7,390 bases of DNA. Origin: Sporichthyaceae bacterium (GTDB lineage: Bacteria > Actinomycetota > Actinomycetes > JACCUZ01). Both the position numbers and the translations under genes were made by a program. The stretch is taken from positions 1-7,390 of the forward strand of contig JACCUZ010000327.1 of assembly GCA_013698395.1 (NCBI GenBank), read 5' to 3'. Within the stretch, counting starts at the first letter, position 1, and every line of letters starts with the position of its first letter. The notes beneath the pieces were generated by a model that made no database searches, had not been told where the DNA came from, and was given only the letters and a program-made list of their open reading frames with translations. Shown here piece by piece: positions 1 to 5,174 of this stretch.

Positions 1-645
1 GTGCACGAGCACCGGGATGTCGTTGCGCCGCGCGAAGCGCGCCAGGTCGGTGATCGCCGCCGGGACGCGGTCTTGGTGCGGTGCGATGTAGTCAGCGGTG
101 TGCGGACCATAGGCGGTCCCGCCGACCCACACCTGCTCGAGTCGCCACCTGCCTGCGATCGCCGGTTCGGTGTGCTCCAAGAGTGCGCGGTGCATGGCGA
201 GGATCGCCTCCTCGTCGAGCTGATCGGAGAGGTCCAACGCCCGCATCGCTGCAACGTTGCCGACGATCTCAGTGGCGTTGCGCTTCTCGTCACTGCTGAG
301 CTCGGCCAGCGCGATCGACTTCGCACCTGAGGTCAGGTTCTCGATCCTGGACGACGACGCCGACTCCGATCGCAGCAGCACCGTCGCGAACAGGGCCTGC
401 TCGGCGCCGACCTCGGCGTCGAAGCGCGCGATCGCGTTGGACGTGTCCTCGGCCATCGCGAGCACCTCGCCCGGGAGCTGCGGCTGGATGGCCGCGACCT
501 CCGGCACGACGGCCGCCCGGTACGGACCCCGGTGTCGTGCCGCGGCCGAGCGAGGCAGCAGGTCCGGCGACGTGCGCGGAACCCACGGCCGGTCCTCCCA
601 CTCCAACGCGGGCCATGCCGACAGACGCGGCGACCCTGAGGACAT
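1..645 (-). CDS. Fic family protein (AMP transferase), class II, 3' end outside window
   Basis: The open frame starts at ATG 645 and runs without a stop to the left edge, giving 215 visible residues. Fic enzymes transfer AMP from ATP to a hydroxyl side chain of a target protein. The visible part looks like the Fic_N region plus the start of the Fic core. Residues 92-103 carry ESASSSRIEN, which fits the class II inhibitory motif [S/T]xxxE[G/N] as S98-E102-N103; family knowledge says this Glu blocks productive ATP binding. The segment HRALLEHTE...AGRWRLEQVWVGG (about 152-176) and the following GTAYGPH...YIAP stretch match the pre-core helix and the target-binding flap. The catalytic HPFxxGNGR loop should lie beyond position 1 and is not seen, so activity cannot be judged. 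No antitoxin gene is visible upstream; the preceding frame is a gene remnant 15 bp away. I am confident of the family and unsure of the target. Confidence 0.88.
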   Translation of the reverse strand, partial: MSSGSPRLSAWPALEWEDRPWVPRTSPDLLPRSAAARHRGPYRAAVVPEVAAIQPQLPGEVLAMAEDTSNAIARFDAEVGAEQALFATVLLRSESASSSRIENLTSGAKSIALAELSSDEKRNATEIVGNVAAMRALDLSDQLDEEAILAMHRALLEHTEPAIAGRWRLEQVWVGGTAYGPHTADYIAPHQDRVPAAITDLARFARRNDIPVLVH

Positions 646-651
646 GCAGGC

Positions 652-660
652 AGCTTATCA
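652..660 (-). promoter_or_regulatory. Extended -10 promoter, probably giving a leaderless fic mRNA
   Basis: On the minus strand TGA-TAAGCT (660 to 652) fits an extended -10 (TGn-TAnnnT). Only six bases (GCCTGC) separate the hexamer from ATG 645, so transcription would start at or next to the A of the ATG. I see no Shine-Dalgarno sequence in between. Leaderless mRNAs of this geometry are common in actinobacteria. The -35 region (TCGGCT near 675-680) is weak. The call is inferred from spacing. Confidence 0.5.
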
Positions 661-864
661 TCAGATCAATCGGGAGCCGATGGTAAGGGTGGTAAGCCGC
701 GTCTCGCCGATGAAGATGTAGCCGCCGTCCCCGTTGCTGAGGGCAACGAAGGCTGCCTGGAGCTTGTCCTGGCTGGTCCCGGTCTTCAGTTCTATGGAGT
801 CGGTCTCACGCTCGATCAACTCGGCGAATTGTTCGGCGCTATAGGTCGCCCGAAGGTCGATCAC
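661..864 (-). pseudogene. Truncated AlbA_2 (Schlafen-type) domain gene remnant
   Basis: A 67-codon frame starts at GTG 864 and stops at TGA 661-663. Residues 8-53 read like the beginning of an AlbA_2 domain (the putative nucleic-acid-binding domain also found in Schlafen-like proteins): a helix with Glu-rich ERETDS, the E25-L-K27 core, SQDKLQAAFVALSNGDGG and then YIFIG. Full AlbA_2 domains continue for roughly another 60-70 residues and usually lead into a longer protein. Here the similarity ends at about residue 53, and 14 unrelated residues (ETRLTT...) precede the stop. I read this as a deletion that fused the 5' end of the gene to sequence just upstream of fic. An alternative is a genuine short protein, which I think is less likely. 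It runs in the same direction as fic, 15 bp ahead of it. Confidence 0.6.
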
Positions 865-869
865 CCGAG

Positions 870-903
870 GTGTATGACACAGTTATGGACCCGTTCTCAG
901 AAC
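870..903. repeat. Two short perfect palindromes upstream of the AlbA_2 remnant
   Basis: GTGT-ATG-ACAC (870-880) and GTTCT-C-AGAAC (893-903) are both perfect inverted repeats. They lie 6 and 29 bases upstream of the remnant's GTG start. This is where operators for an autoregulated gene would sit. I do not recognise either as a known regulator site. Confidence 0.4.
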
Positions 904-976
904 TGGCGCGACCTTGTAGAAGGCGGTCATATTCGAGAAATGGGCACGTTGGAACGGGTGCTCGGAGGGGAGGATG

Positions 977-989
977 TCACGCTGCGTGA
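977..989. promoter_or_regulatory. BldD-box-like palindrome 1
   Basis: TCACGCTGCGTGA fits every fixed position of the BldD consensus TnACnCWGnGTnA and is the core of a perfect palindrome, GTCACGC-T-GCGTGAC (976-990). BldD is a c-di-GMP-dependent transcription factor known from Streptomyces and relatives. The site lies 112 bases upstream of the GTG of the AlbA_2 remnant and does not sit in front of any intact gene. It may control that vanished gene, or the match may be chance. Confidence 0.45.
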
Positions 990-1007
990 CGATGTCCAGA
1001 ATTCTTT

Positions 1008-1027
1008 TGTTAGCAAAGTGTTAGCAA
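1008..1027. repeat. Tandem 9-bp direct repeat TGTTAGCAA, 11-bp period
   Basis: TGTTAGCAA occurs at 1008-1016 and again at 1019-1027, separated by AG. The 11-bp period places both copies on the same face of the helix. Such spacing is typical of protein-binding repeats, for example arm-type sites of tyrosine integrases or excisionase sites. The repeat lies about 60 bp beyond the 3' end of tRNA-Phe, a usual landing site for integrases. The integrase-arm reading is inference. Confidence 0.5.
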
Positions 1028-1087
1028 GACGATCGACAGAGAGTCACTGAAGGTCGCATGGCAACGCTCTTACCTGCAGGTTTACGG

Positions 1088-1161
1088 TGGCCAGGGGCGG
1101 GGTCGAACCGCCGACCTTCCGATTTTCAGTCGGACGCTCGTACCAACTGAGCTACCTGGCC
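1088..1161 (-). tRNA. tRNA-Phe (GAA)
   Basis: A 74-nt cloverleaf. The acceptor stem is GGCCAGG/CCTGGCC with discriminator A, and the D arm stem is GCTC/GAGC. The anticodon arm TCCGA-CTGAAAA-TCGGA has anticodon GAA, and the T arm is GGCGG-TTCGACC-CCGCC. CCA is not encoded (CCG follows). It is the last gene of a three-tRNA transcript read Glu, Asp, Phe. Its 3' end faces the possible accessory segment. Confidence 0.97.
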
Positions 1162-1190
1162 AAGGACGGGCAATCCTCCCCGATCTGGCG

Positions 1191-1265
1191 CGGTCCTGAC
1201 GGGATTTGAACCCGCGGCCTCCACCTTGACAGGGTGGCGAGCACTCCAAGCTGCTCCACAGGACC
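1191..1265 (-). tRNA. tRNA-Asp (GTC)
   Basis: A 75-nt cloverleaf. The acceptor stem is GGTCCTG/CAGGACC with discriminator G. The anticodon arm CCACC-CTGTCAA-GGTGG has anticodon GTC, and the T arm is GCGGG-TTCAAAT-CCCGT. CCA is not encoded. It is the middle gene of the cluster, with spacers of 29 nt to tRNA-Phe and 14 nt to tRNA-Glu. Confidence 0.97.
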
Positions 1266-1279
1266 TTGCATGCCTTCCG

Positions 1280-1352
1280 TGCCCCCAACGGGATTCGAAC
1301 CCGTGCTACCGCCTTGAAAGGGCAGCGTCCTGGGCCACTAGACGATGAGGGC
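1280..1352 (-). tRNA. tRNA-Glu (TTC)
   Basis: A 73-nt cloverleaf. The acceptor stem GCCCTCA/TGGGGGC contains one T-G wobble, and the discriminator is A. The anticodon loop CTTTCAA gives anticodon TTC, and the T arm is ACGGG-TTCGAAT-CCCGT. CCA is not encoded. It is the first gene of the Glu-Asp-Phe cluster. A small hairpin (ACGGC/GCCGT, 1363-1378) lies in its leader and might mark processing. Confidence 0.97.
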
Positions 1353-1392
1353 GATGGGGCCCACGGCGTCCTAGCCGTCGGGGACGTCGGAA

Positions 1393-1422
1393 AGCATAGA
1401 GGACTCCCGGAACTGGCGCCAA
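1393..1422 (-). promoter_or_regulatory. Promoter of the Glu-Asp-Phe tRNA cluster
   Basis: On the minus strand TTGGCG (1422-1417) and TATGCT (1398-1393) are separated by 18 bp and resemble the -35 and -10 elements of a housekeeping sigma promoter. The start point would be near 1386, about 33 nt before mature tRNA-Glu. The -35 lies 5 bp after the stop of the upstream phosphoesterase gene, so the cluster has its own promoter in a compact intergenic gap. Confidence 0.6.
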
Positions 1423-1427
1423 AGGCT

Positions 1428-2924
1428 CTACTGGCTCACCGGCGAGACGGCCGGCTCCGGCTCCGGCAGCTGCTCAGCGAGGATCCGCCGCTCGATCGTG
1501 GCCGATACCACCCCGAGCCCACCGAGGGTGATGTCGTCCCACGCTTGCAACGAGCGGGTCTCCCGGTCGATGTAGAGCACCGACGCTGTGATCGACTTCG
1601 GCTTCCCGTTGCGTTGCAGCGCGCGCAGCCCTGAGCCGCCCGTCGTTCCCTGCTCGAACTGCACCGTCCCGCCCGGCAGGCGCACCTGCGTCCGTTCATG
1701 GTGGTGCCCGGAGAGCACTAGCGGCACCGACCCGTCGATCTCACTGGCCGCGTCGCCGTCATGGATCACCACCATGTCCACCGGCTCACCGGCGCTGGCA
1801 AGCCGCTGAGCGGTCGACGCCAGGCCCAGGCCGACCTGTGACACGGATGCGGGCGCGACCTCGTCCGTCGAGTTGTCCGGGGTGAAACGTGGGTCGCCCG
1901 CACCGAGGAAGCGCAGGCCGGCGACCACCTGCGGCTGGCCGTCGAGCACGACACCGTTGGGCTGGCTGGCCACCGCGGCCTGCGTGATCGCGGAGTCGTG
2001 GTTCCCCCGCACCCACACGTATGGCACGCCGAGGGTCGCGATCGGGTCGAGGTAGGCGTTCTCCGCTGCGGTGCCGTGGTCGCTGATGTCACCCGCGTCG
2101 ACGATGAGGTCGACGTCGAACTGGTCGGTGATCGAGCGGATGACGTTCCAGGCCGCCGGGTTGATGTGGAGGTCCGAGACGAACAGCAGGCGGATCGTGG
2201 AGGAGTCGGGGCGGTACGCCGGCAAGGCTGACGTGACGTCGTAGAGCCGGGACACGTTGGTGACCAGCTTGGCCAGCTGGCCCTCGTACTTCGCGAAGTC
2301 CGCCACGATGTCCTGGGCGTCGCCGACGACGGTGGGCGCGCTGGCGAGCAGCCCCTGGTAGCGCGGCTGGTTGATCGACGCCGGGTTCCAGGTCGCCGCA
2401 GCCACAGCCCCGCCGCCGACGATCGCCGAGAGGCTGACGGCACCGGCCGCGAGGGCTGGCCGCCAGCGGCGGCGGAACACCATGACCCCCAGCACAAGCG
2501 CGCCGACCGTCGCCGCGACCGTCGAACGCACGATGACGTCGACCAACCCAGACCGCAGATCGGCGGTCACCCGCTCACCGAGCCCGTTGACCGCCGCAGG
2601 GTCGGCGAAGATGCGGCGGGCGTCCGCGGCATTGATGCGCACCACCTCGGTCGTGAGGTGCCAGGGTCCGTCGTGGGTGTCGACCAGCAGCCGGCCAAGG
2701 GGTGGGATCGCGACCTCGCTGCCCCCGCGCAGCGACGGAGCGATGCTCAGCTCCGCCTGCAGGGGGCCGACCGCGGCGCCGACCCGGCCGCCGGCGAGCA
2801 GGCCGAGCCAGCAGCCCACCAGCCCGACGACCGCGACCTCCGCGACCAGCCAGCCGCGACGGCGCCGGCTGCCGGCGCCACCGCGCAACCAATCCCAGCG
2901 CTCGCCCACCGGTCGACCGGACAT
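1428..2924 (-). CDS. Membrane-anchored calcineurin-like metallophosphoesterase
   Basis: A 498-residue protein with the metal-binding motif set of the calcineurin-like phosphoesterase superfamily: D251-L-H253, G278-D279 in DAGDISD, G307-N308-H309-D310, H388-D389 and G406-H407-H408-H409 (the usual GHTH/GHSH motif reads GHHH). These motifs normally hold two metal ions and hydrolyse phosphoesters; the substrate cannot be told from sequence. An Arg-rich N-terminus is followed by a hydrophobic segment at about 26-46. Two more lie at about 127-149 and 155-177, separated by basic FRRRWR. The catalytic domain starts near 244, so the protein is membrane-anchored; which side the catalytic domain faces is uncertain. 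The last 15 residues are Pro/Glu-rich. ATG 2924 is preceded by AGGAG at an unusually short distance (2 nt). The gene is divergent from the metallopeptidase gene, with a 53-bp gap. Confidence 0.9.
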   Translation of the reverse strand: MSGRPVGERWDWLRGGAGSRRRRGWLVAEVAVVGLVGCWLGLLAGGRVGAAVGPLQAELSIAPSLRGGSEVAIPPLGRLLVDTHDGPWHLTTEVVRINAADARRIFADPAAVNGLGERVTADLRSGLVDVIVRSTVAATVGALVLGVMVFRRRWRPALAAGAVSLSAIVGGGAVAAATWNPASINQPRYQGLLASAPTVVGDAQDIVADFAKYEGQLAKLVTNVSRLYDVTSALPAYRPDSSTIRLLFVSDLHINPAAWNVIRSITDQFDVDLIVDAGDISDHGTAAENAYLDPIATLGVPYVWVRGNHDSAITQAAVASQPNGVVLDGQPQVVAGLRFLGAGDPRFTPDNSTDEVAPASVSQVGLGLASTAQRLASAGEPVDMVVIHDGDAASEIDGSVPLVLSGHHHERTQVRLPGGTVQFEQGTTGGSGLRALQRNGKPKSITASVLYIDRETRSLQAWDDITLGGLGVVSATIERRILAEQLPEPEPAVSPVSQ

Positions 2925-2977
2925 GGCTCCTGCCTACCCGATCATGAGCGCCGGCGGGGGGAGCGCGAGAATCAGGC

Positions 2978-3328
2978 GTGCTGGAGATGTCCTCGGACCG
3001 CTTCGAGGAGCTGGTCGGGGAGGCGCTGGACGGCGTCCCACCCGAGCTCGCCGCGTTGATGGATAACGTCGCGGTCTTCGTCGAGGACGAGCCGCCGCTT
3101 GACGAGCCGGACCTGCTGGGATGGTACGAGGGCACGCCGCTCACCGAGCGGGACTGGGGCTACGGCGGGGTGCTGCCCGACCGCATCGTCGTCTTCCGCG
3201 GCCCGACCTTGCGCATGTGCGCGAGCGAGGACGAGGTGGTCGACGAGGTGCATGTCACCGTCGTGCACGAGATCGCGCACCACTTCGGCATCGACGACGA
3301 ACGCCTGCACGAGCTCGGCTACGACTGA
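2978..3328 (+). CDS. Minimal zinc metallopeptidase (zincin, HExxH, actinobacterial)
   Basis: A 116-residue protein of the small single-domain metallopeptidase family annotated as Zincin_1/PF06262. The diagnostic motif is H97-E98-I-A-H101-H-F-G104-I-D-D107, i.e. HExxHxxGxxD, which supplies three zinc ligands and the catalytic Glu. The N-terminal helix (SSDRFEELVGEALDGVPPEL) and the VAVFVEDEP strand are also typical of the family, and the length is normal. No signal peptide or membrane segment is seen, so it should be cytoplasmic. The natural substrate is unknown to me. I chose GTG 2978 because relatives begin a few residues before the conserved helix; ATG 2987 (three codons later) is the alternative. 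It converges with the c-di-GMP gene across a 33-bp gap. Confidence 0.9.
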   Translation: MLEMSSDRFEELVGEALDGVPPELAALMDNVAVFVEDEPPLDEPDLLGWYEGTPLTERDWGYGGVLPDRIVVFRGPTLRMCASEDEVVDEVHVTVVHEIAHHFGIDDERLHELGYD

Positions 3329-3361
3329 ATCGAGCTCCGACTGAAATCCGCTCCGACACCA

Positions 3362-5047
3362 TCAGCCCTCGACCAGCACCACCTTGCGCGAGGCGATGAC
3401 GTCGCGCAGGTCGATCAGACGCGCCGGAGCGCCGGACAGGTAGCCTTGCACGCTCTCGTAGCCCATCTCCCGAACGGCGCGCAGCTGCTCGGACGTCTCC
3501 ACCCCCGTGGCCAGGGCGTGCCGTCCGGCCGCCTTCGCCACGCTCGCCACGGCCGCGACGACAGCTGAGTCCTCAGGGTCGGTCAGCACCCCTGCCACGA
3601 AGGAACGGTCCACCTTGAGGGTGTCGACCGGCAGCCGTCGCAGCCCTGCCAGCGACGTGCCTCCCGTGCCGAAGTCGTCGATCGCGAGCCCCACACCGAT
3701 CCGACGCAGCTGGTCCAGCTCGTCGGCGAGGCGCGGTCCGCCCTCGGGCAGCTCGTGCTCGTGCAGCTCCAGGTAGAGCCCTTGGGCCTGTACGCCGGCC
3801 CAGGTCAGCAGCATCGCCACCGTGTCGGCGAATCCCTCCCGGGCGACCTCGCTGGCCCAGACGTTGACACTGACCCGCACCCGCGGGTCGTTCCACGACG
3901 CGGCGTCGCGCACGGCCGCACGCAGCACCCAGTCCGACAGCGACCGGGCCAGCTCGGTCCCGGCCACACGCGGCAGGAAGTCCTGGGGCAGCAGCAGGCC
4001 CAGCGTCGGGTGCCGCCAGCGCAGCAGTGCCTCGAGACCGATCAGCACACCGTCGACGCGCACGACCGGCTGGTAGTGCAGCTCCAGCTCGTCGACCTGG
4101 ATGGCGTGGCGCAGGTCGTTGAGCAGTCCTTCGGGATTGATCCGGCCGTTGTCGACGTAGTCGGCGGACTCGTCGGCGAAGACGTACGCCGTGTCGGGGC
4201 GTTGTTTCGCCCGGAACATGGCGATGTCCGCCGCGCGGATCAGCTCGTCGCCGGACTCGGTGCGGCTGTTGGCCAGGGCGATGCCGATGCTGGCCGTCAC
4301 CGACACGGTCTGGTCGCGAACGGTCATCGGTCGCTGGATGTTGGCGATGAGCCGCTCGGCGAGGCCGGTGACCTCCTTCTCCTCGTCGATGTCCTCGCAG
4401 ACGATGACGAACTCGTCACCACCGAGACGCGCCACCGTGTCGTTGGACCGAAGCGCCGCGTGGATGCCACCCGCGACCGCGACCAGCACCTCGTCACCGG
4501 CGTCGTGGCCGAGGGTGTCGTTGACGTTCTTGAACCGGTCCAGGTCGATGAACATCACCGCGAGCGTGGTCTTGTTGCGGGCCGCCCGGGCCAGCGCAGT
4601 GTCCAACCGGTCGCGGAGCAGGCGACGGTTGGGCAGGTTGGTCAGGCTGTCGTGCAGAGCGGCATGCAGCAGCAGCCGCTCGGTGTTTCGGCGCGTGGTC
4701 GCATCCTCGAGGCACACGAGCATCGCCTGGGAGCCGGCCTCGGGGAGGTCGACGGCCGAGACCAGCACCCACACGTCGTGCCCGCGCTCGTGGCGCAGCC
4801 GGCGCTCGGAGCCGCCGGCCCTGAACCGCCCAGCGTCCTCCGGGGCGGCCATATCGTGCAGCACGATGCCGACGAGCTCGGCGGGCTCGCGGCCAAGCAG
4901 CTGGCCGGCCGCAGCGTTGGCCTCGAGCACCCGACCTGTGCCGTCCAGGACGGCCATCGCGATCGGGCTGCGCCAGAAGACCGCACGCGCGTCGACGACG
5001 GCCTCGGCGTGTTCCGCCGGGCCGTCGTACTCCTCAAGGTGTGTCAG
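3362..5047 (-). CDS. PAS-GGDEF-EAL cyclic-di-GMP signalling protein, CTG start proposed
   Basis: A 561-residue protein when read from CTG 5047. Residues about 18-120 form a PAS sensor domain. The GGDEF domain (about 130-290) is complete: HDSLTNLPNRR, FIDLDRFKNVND and G209-G-D-E-F213. Its I-site R200-S-N-D203 lies exactly five residues before GGDEF, so diguanylate cyclase activity with product inhibition is expected. The EAL domain (about 305-545) keeps E339 (EAL), N395, E427, E430, D457-D458, K478 and Q534. However, the first Glu of AEGVE is Thr (T514 in ATGVET). Spacing to K478 and Q534 matches RocR, so this is the position of RocR E352, proposed as general base; phosphodiesterase activity may be weak or lost. 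No membrane segments are seen. No ATG, GTG or TTG lies in frame between ATG 4957 and the upstream TGA (5102-5104). Starting at ATG 4957 would cut off the PAS strand FWRSPIA. Confidence 0.88.
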   Translation of the reverse strand: MTHLEEYDGPAEHAEAVVDARAVFWRSPIAMAVLDGTGRVLEANAAAGQLLGREPAELVGIVLHDMAAPEDAGRFRAGGSERRLRHERGHDVWVLVSAVDLPEAGSQAMLVCLEDATTRRNTERLLLHAALHDSLTNLPNRRLLRDRLDTALARAARNKTTLAVMFIDLDRFKNVNDTLGHDAGDEVLVAVAGGIHAALRSNDTVARLGGDEFVIVCEDIDEEKEVTGLAERLIANIQRPMTVRDQTVSVTASIGIALANSRTESGDELIRAADIAMFRAKQRPDTAYVFADESADYVDNGRINPEGLLNDLRHAIQVDELELHYQPVVRVDGVLIGLEALLRWRHPTLGLLLPQDFLPRVAGTELARSLSDWVLRAAVRDAASWNDPRVRVSVNVWASEVAREGFADTVAMLLTWAGVQAQGLYLELHEHELPEGGPRLADELDQLRRIGVGLAIDDFGTGGTSLAGLRRLPVDTLKVDRSFVAGVLTDPEDSAVVAAVASVAKAAGRHALATGVETSEQLRAVREMGYESVQGYLSGAPARLIDLRDVIASRKVVLVEG

Positions 5048-5059
5048 AGGGTCCTCCCC
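5045..5059 (-). promoter_or_regulatory. Strong Shine-Dalgarno sequence in front of a CTG start codon
   Basis: On the minus strand GGGGAGGA (5059-5052) is followed by CCCT and then CTG (5047-5045). This places the CTG five bases after GGAGG, which is optimal spacing. CTG is the only near-cognate start in the right frame between the upstream TGA and the PAS domain. The pairing decides the start of the PAS-GGDEF-EAL gene: it adds 30 residues that complete the PAS N-terminus. It is inferred from sequence only. Confidence 0.6.
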
Positions 5060-5153
5060 GATACACCATCGTCCCCGTGACCGAGAGTGGCCGCACCCGT
5101 CTCAGCGAACGATCACTCGATGGACCGAAATGTCACTGCACACGGCGGGCCCA

Positions 5154-5166
5154 TTACGCTGCGTGA
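5154..5166. promoter_or_regulatory. BldD-box-like palindrome 2, upstream of the c-di-GMP gene
   Basis: TTACGCTGCGTGA fits all fixed positions of the BldD consensus TnACnCWGnGTnA and differs from the copy at 977-989 by one base. It lies 8 bp after the stop of the GH13 gene and 106 bp before the CTG start of the PAS-GGDEF-EAL gene, so it sits in the likely promoter region of the latter. In Streptomyces, BldD binds DNA as a c-di-GMP-linked dimer and its targets include c-di-GMP turnover genes. Whether this organism has BldD cannot be seen here. No convincing -35/-10 pair was found nearby. Confidence 0.55.
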
Positions 5167-5174
5167 GATTGCGG

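Larger units (their letters stand above)
865..1087. other. Gene-poor, comparatively AT-rich segment between gene remnant and tRNA-Phe
   Basis: I find no convincing gene here. Base composition is visibly less GC-rich than in the flanking genes, especially around 995-1030. The stretch holds three perfect short palindromes (870-880, 893-903, 976-990), a tandem 9-bp repeat (1008-1027) and a 10-bp palindrome ACCTGCAGGT (1072-1081) just past the tRNA-Phe 3' end. No T-rich terminator follows tRNA-Phe. The composition, the broken neighbour and the tRNA 3' end together suggest a former integration junction. That is inference: no second att copy or integrase is visible in this window. Confidence 0.5.

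Noticed and set aside
1..330. Plus-strand open frame beginning GTG at base 1
   Set aside because: The opposite strand encodes a clear Fic N-terminal region across the same bases.
874..1050. Possible 58-residue plus-strand protein from ATG 874, preceded by GAGG
   Set aside because: The GAGG is only three bases from the ATG, the protein resembles nothing I know, and the frame runs across the palindromes and direct repeats. It could be real but cannot be supported.
1072..1081. ACCTGCAGGT palindrome after tRNA-Phe as terminator or att core
   Set aside because: It has no loop and no T-tract, so it is not a terminator. No second copy of it or of the tRNA 3' end is visible in the window, so an att assignment is unsupported.
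2371..3066. Plus-strand open frame of about 231 codons
   Set aside because: It is antisense to the phosphoesterase gene and overlaps the metallopeptidase start in another frame; its composition is Pro/Ala/Arg/Thr-rich.
3310..3337. Seven-bp hairpin (GAGCTCG/CGAGCTC) and repeated CGACTGAA between convergent genes, as a terminator
   Set aside because: There is no T-run on either strand, and the left arm lies inside the metallopeptidase coding end. The GAGCTC arms are self-palindromic, so the pairing is not strong evidence.
3362..4957. ATG 4957 as the start of the PAS-GGDEF-EAL gene
   Set aside because: It would remove the first strand of the PAS domain and lacks a good Shine-Dalgarno sequence, whereas CTG 5047 has a strong one.
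3755..5080. Plus-strand open frame of about 441 codons
   Set aside because: It is a shadow of the PAS-GGDEF-EAL gene: low-complexity Val/Asp/Gln/Arg-rich translation with no known motif.
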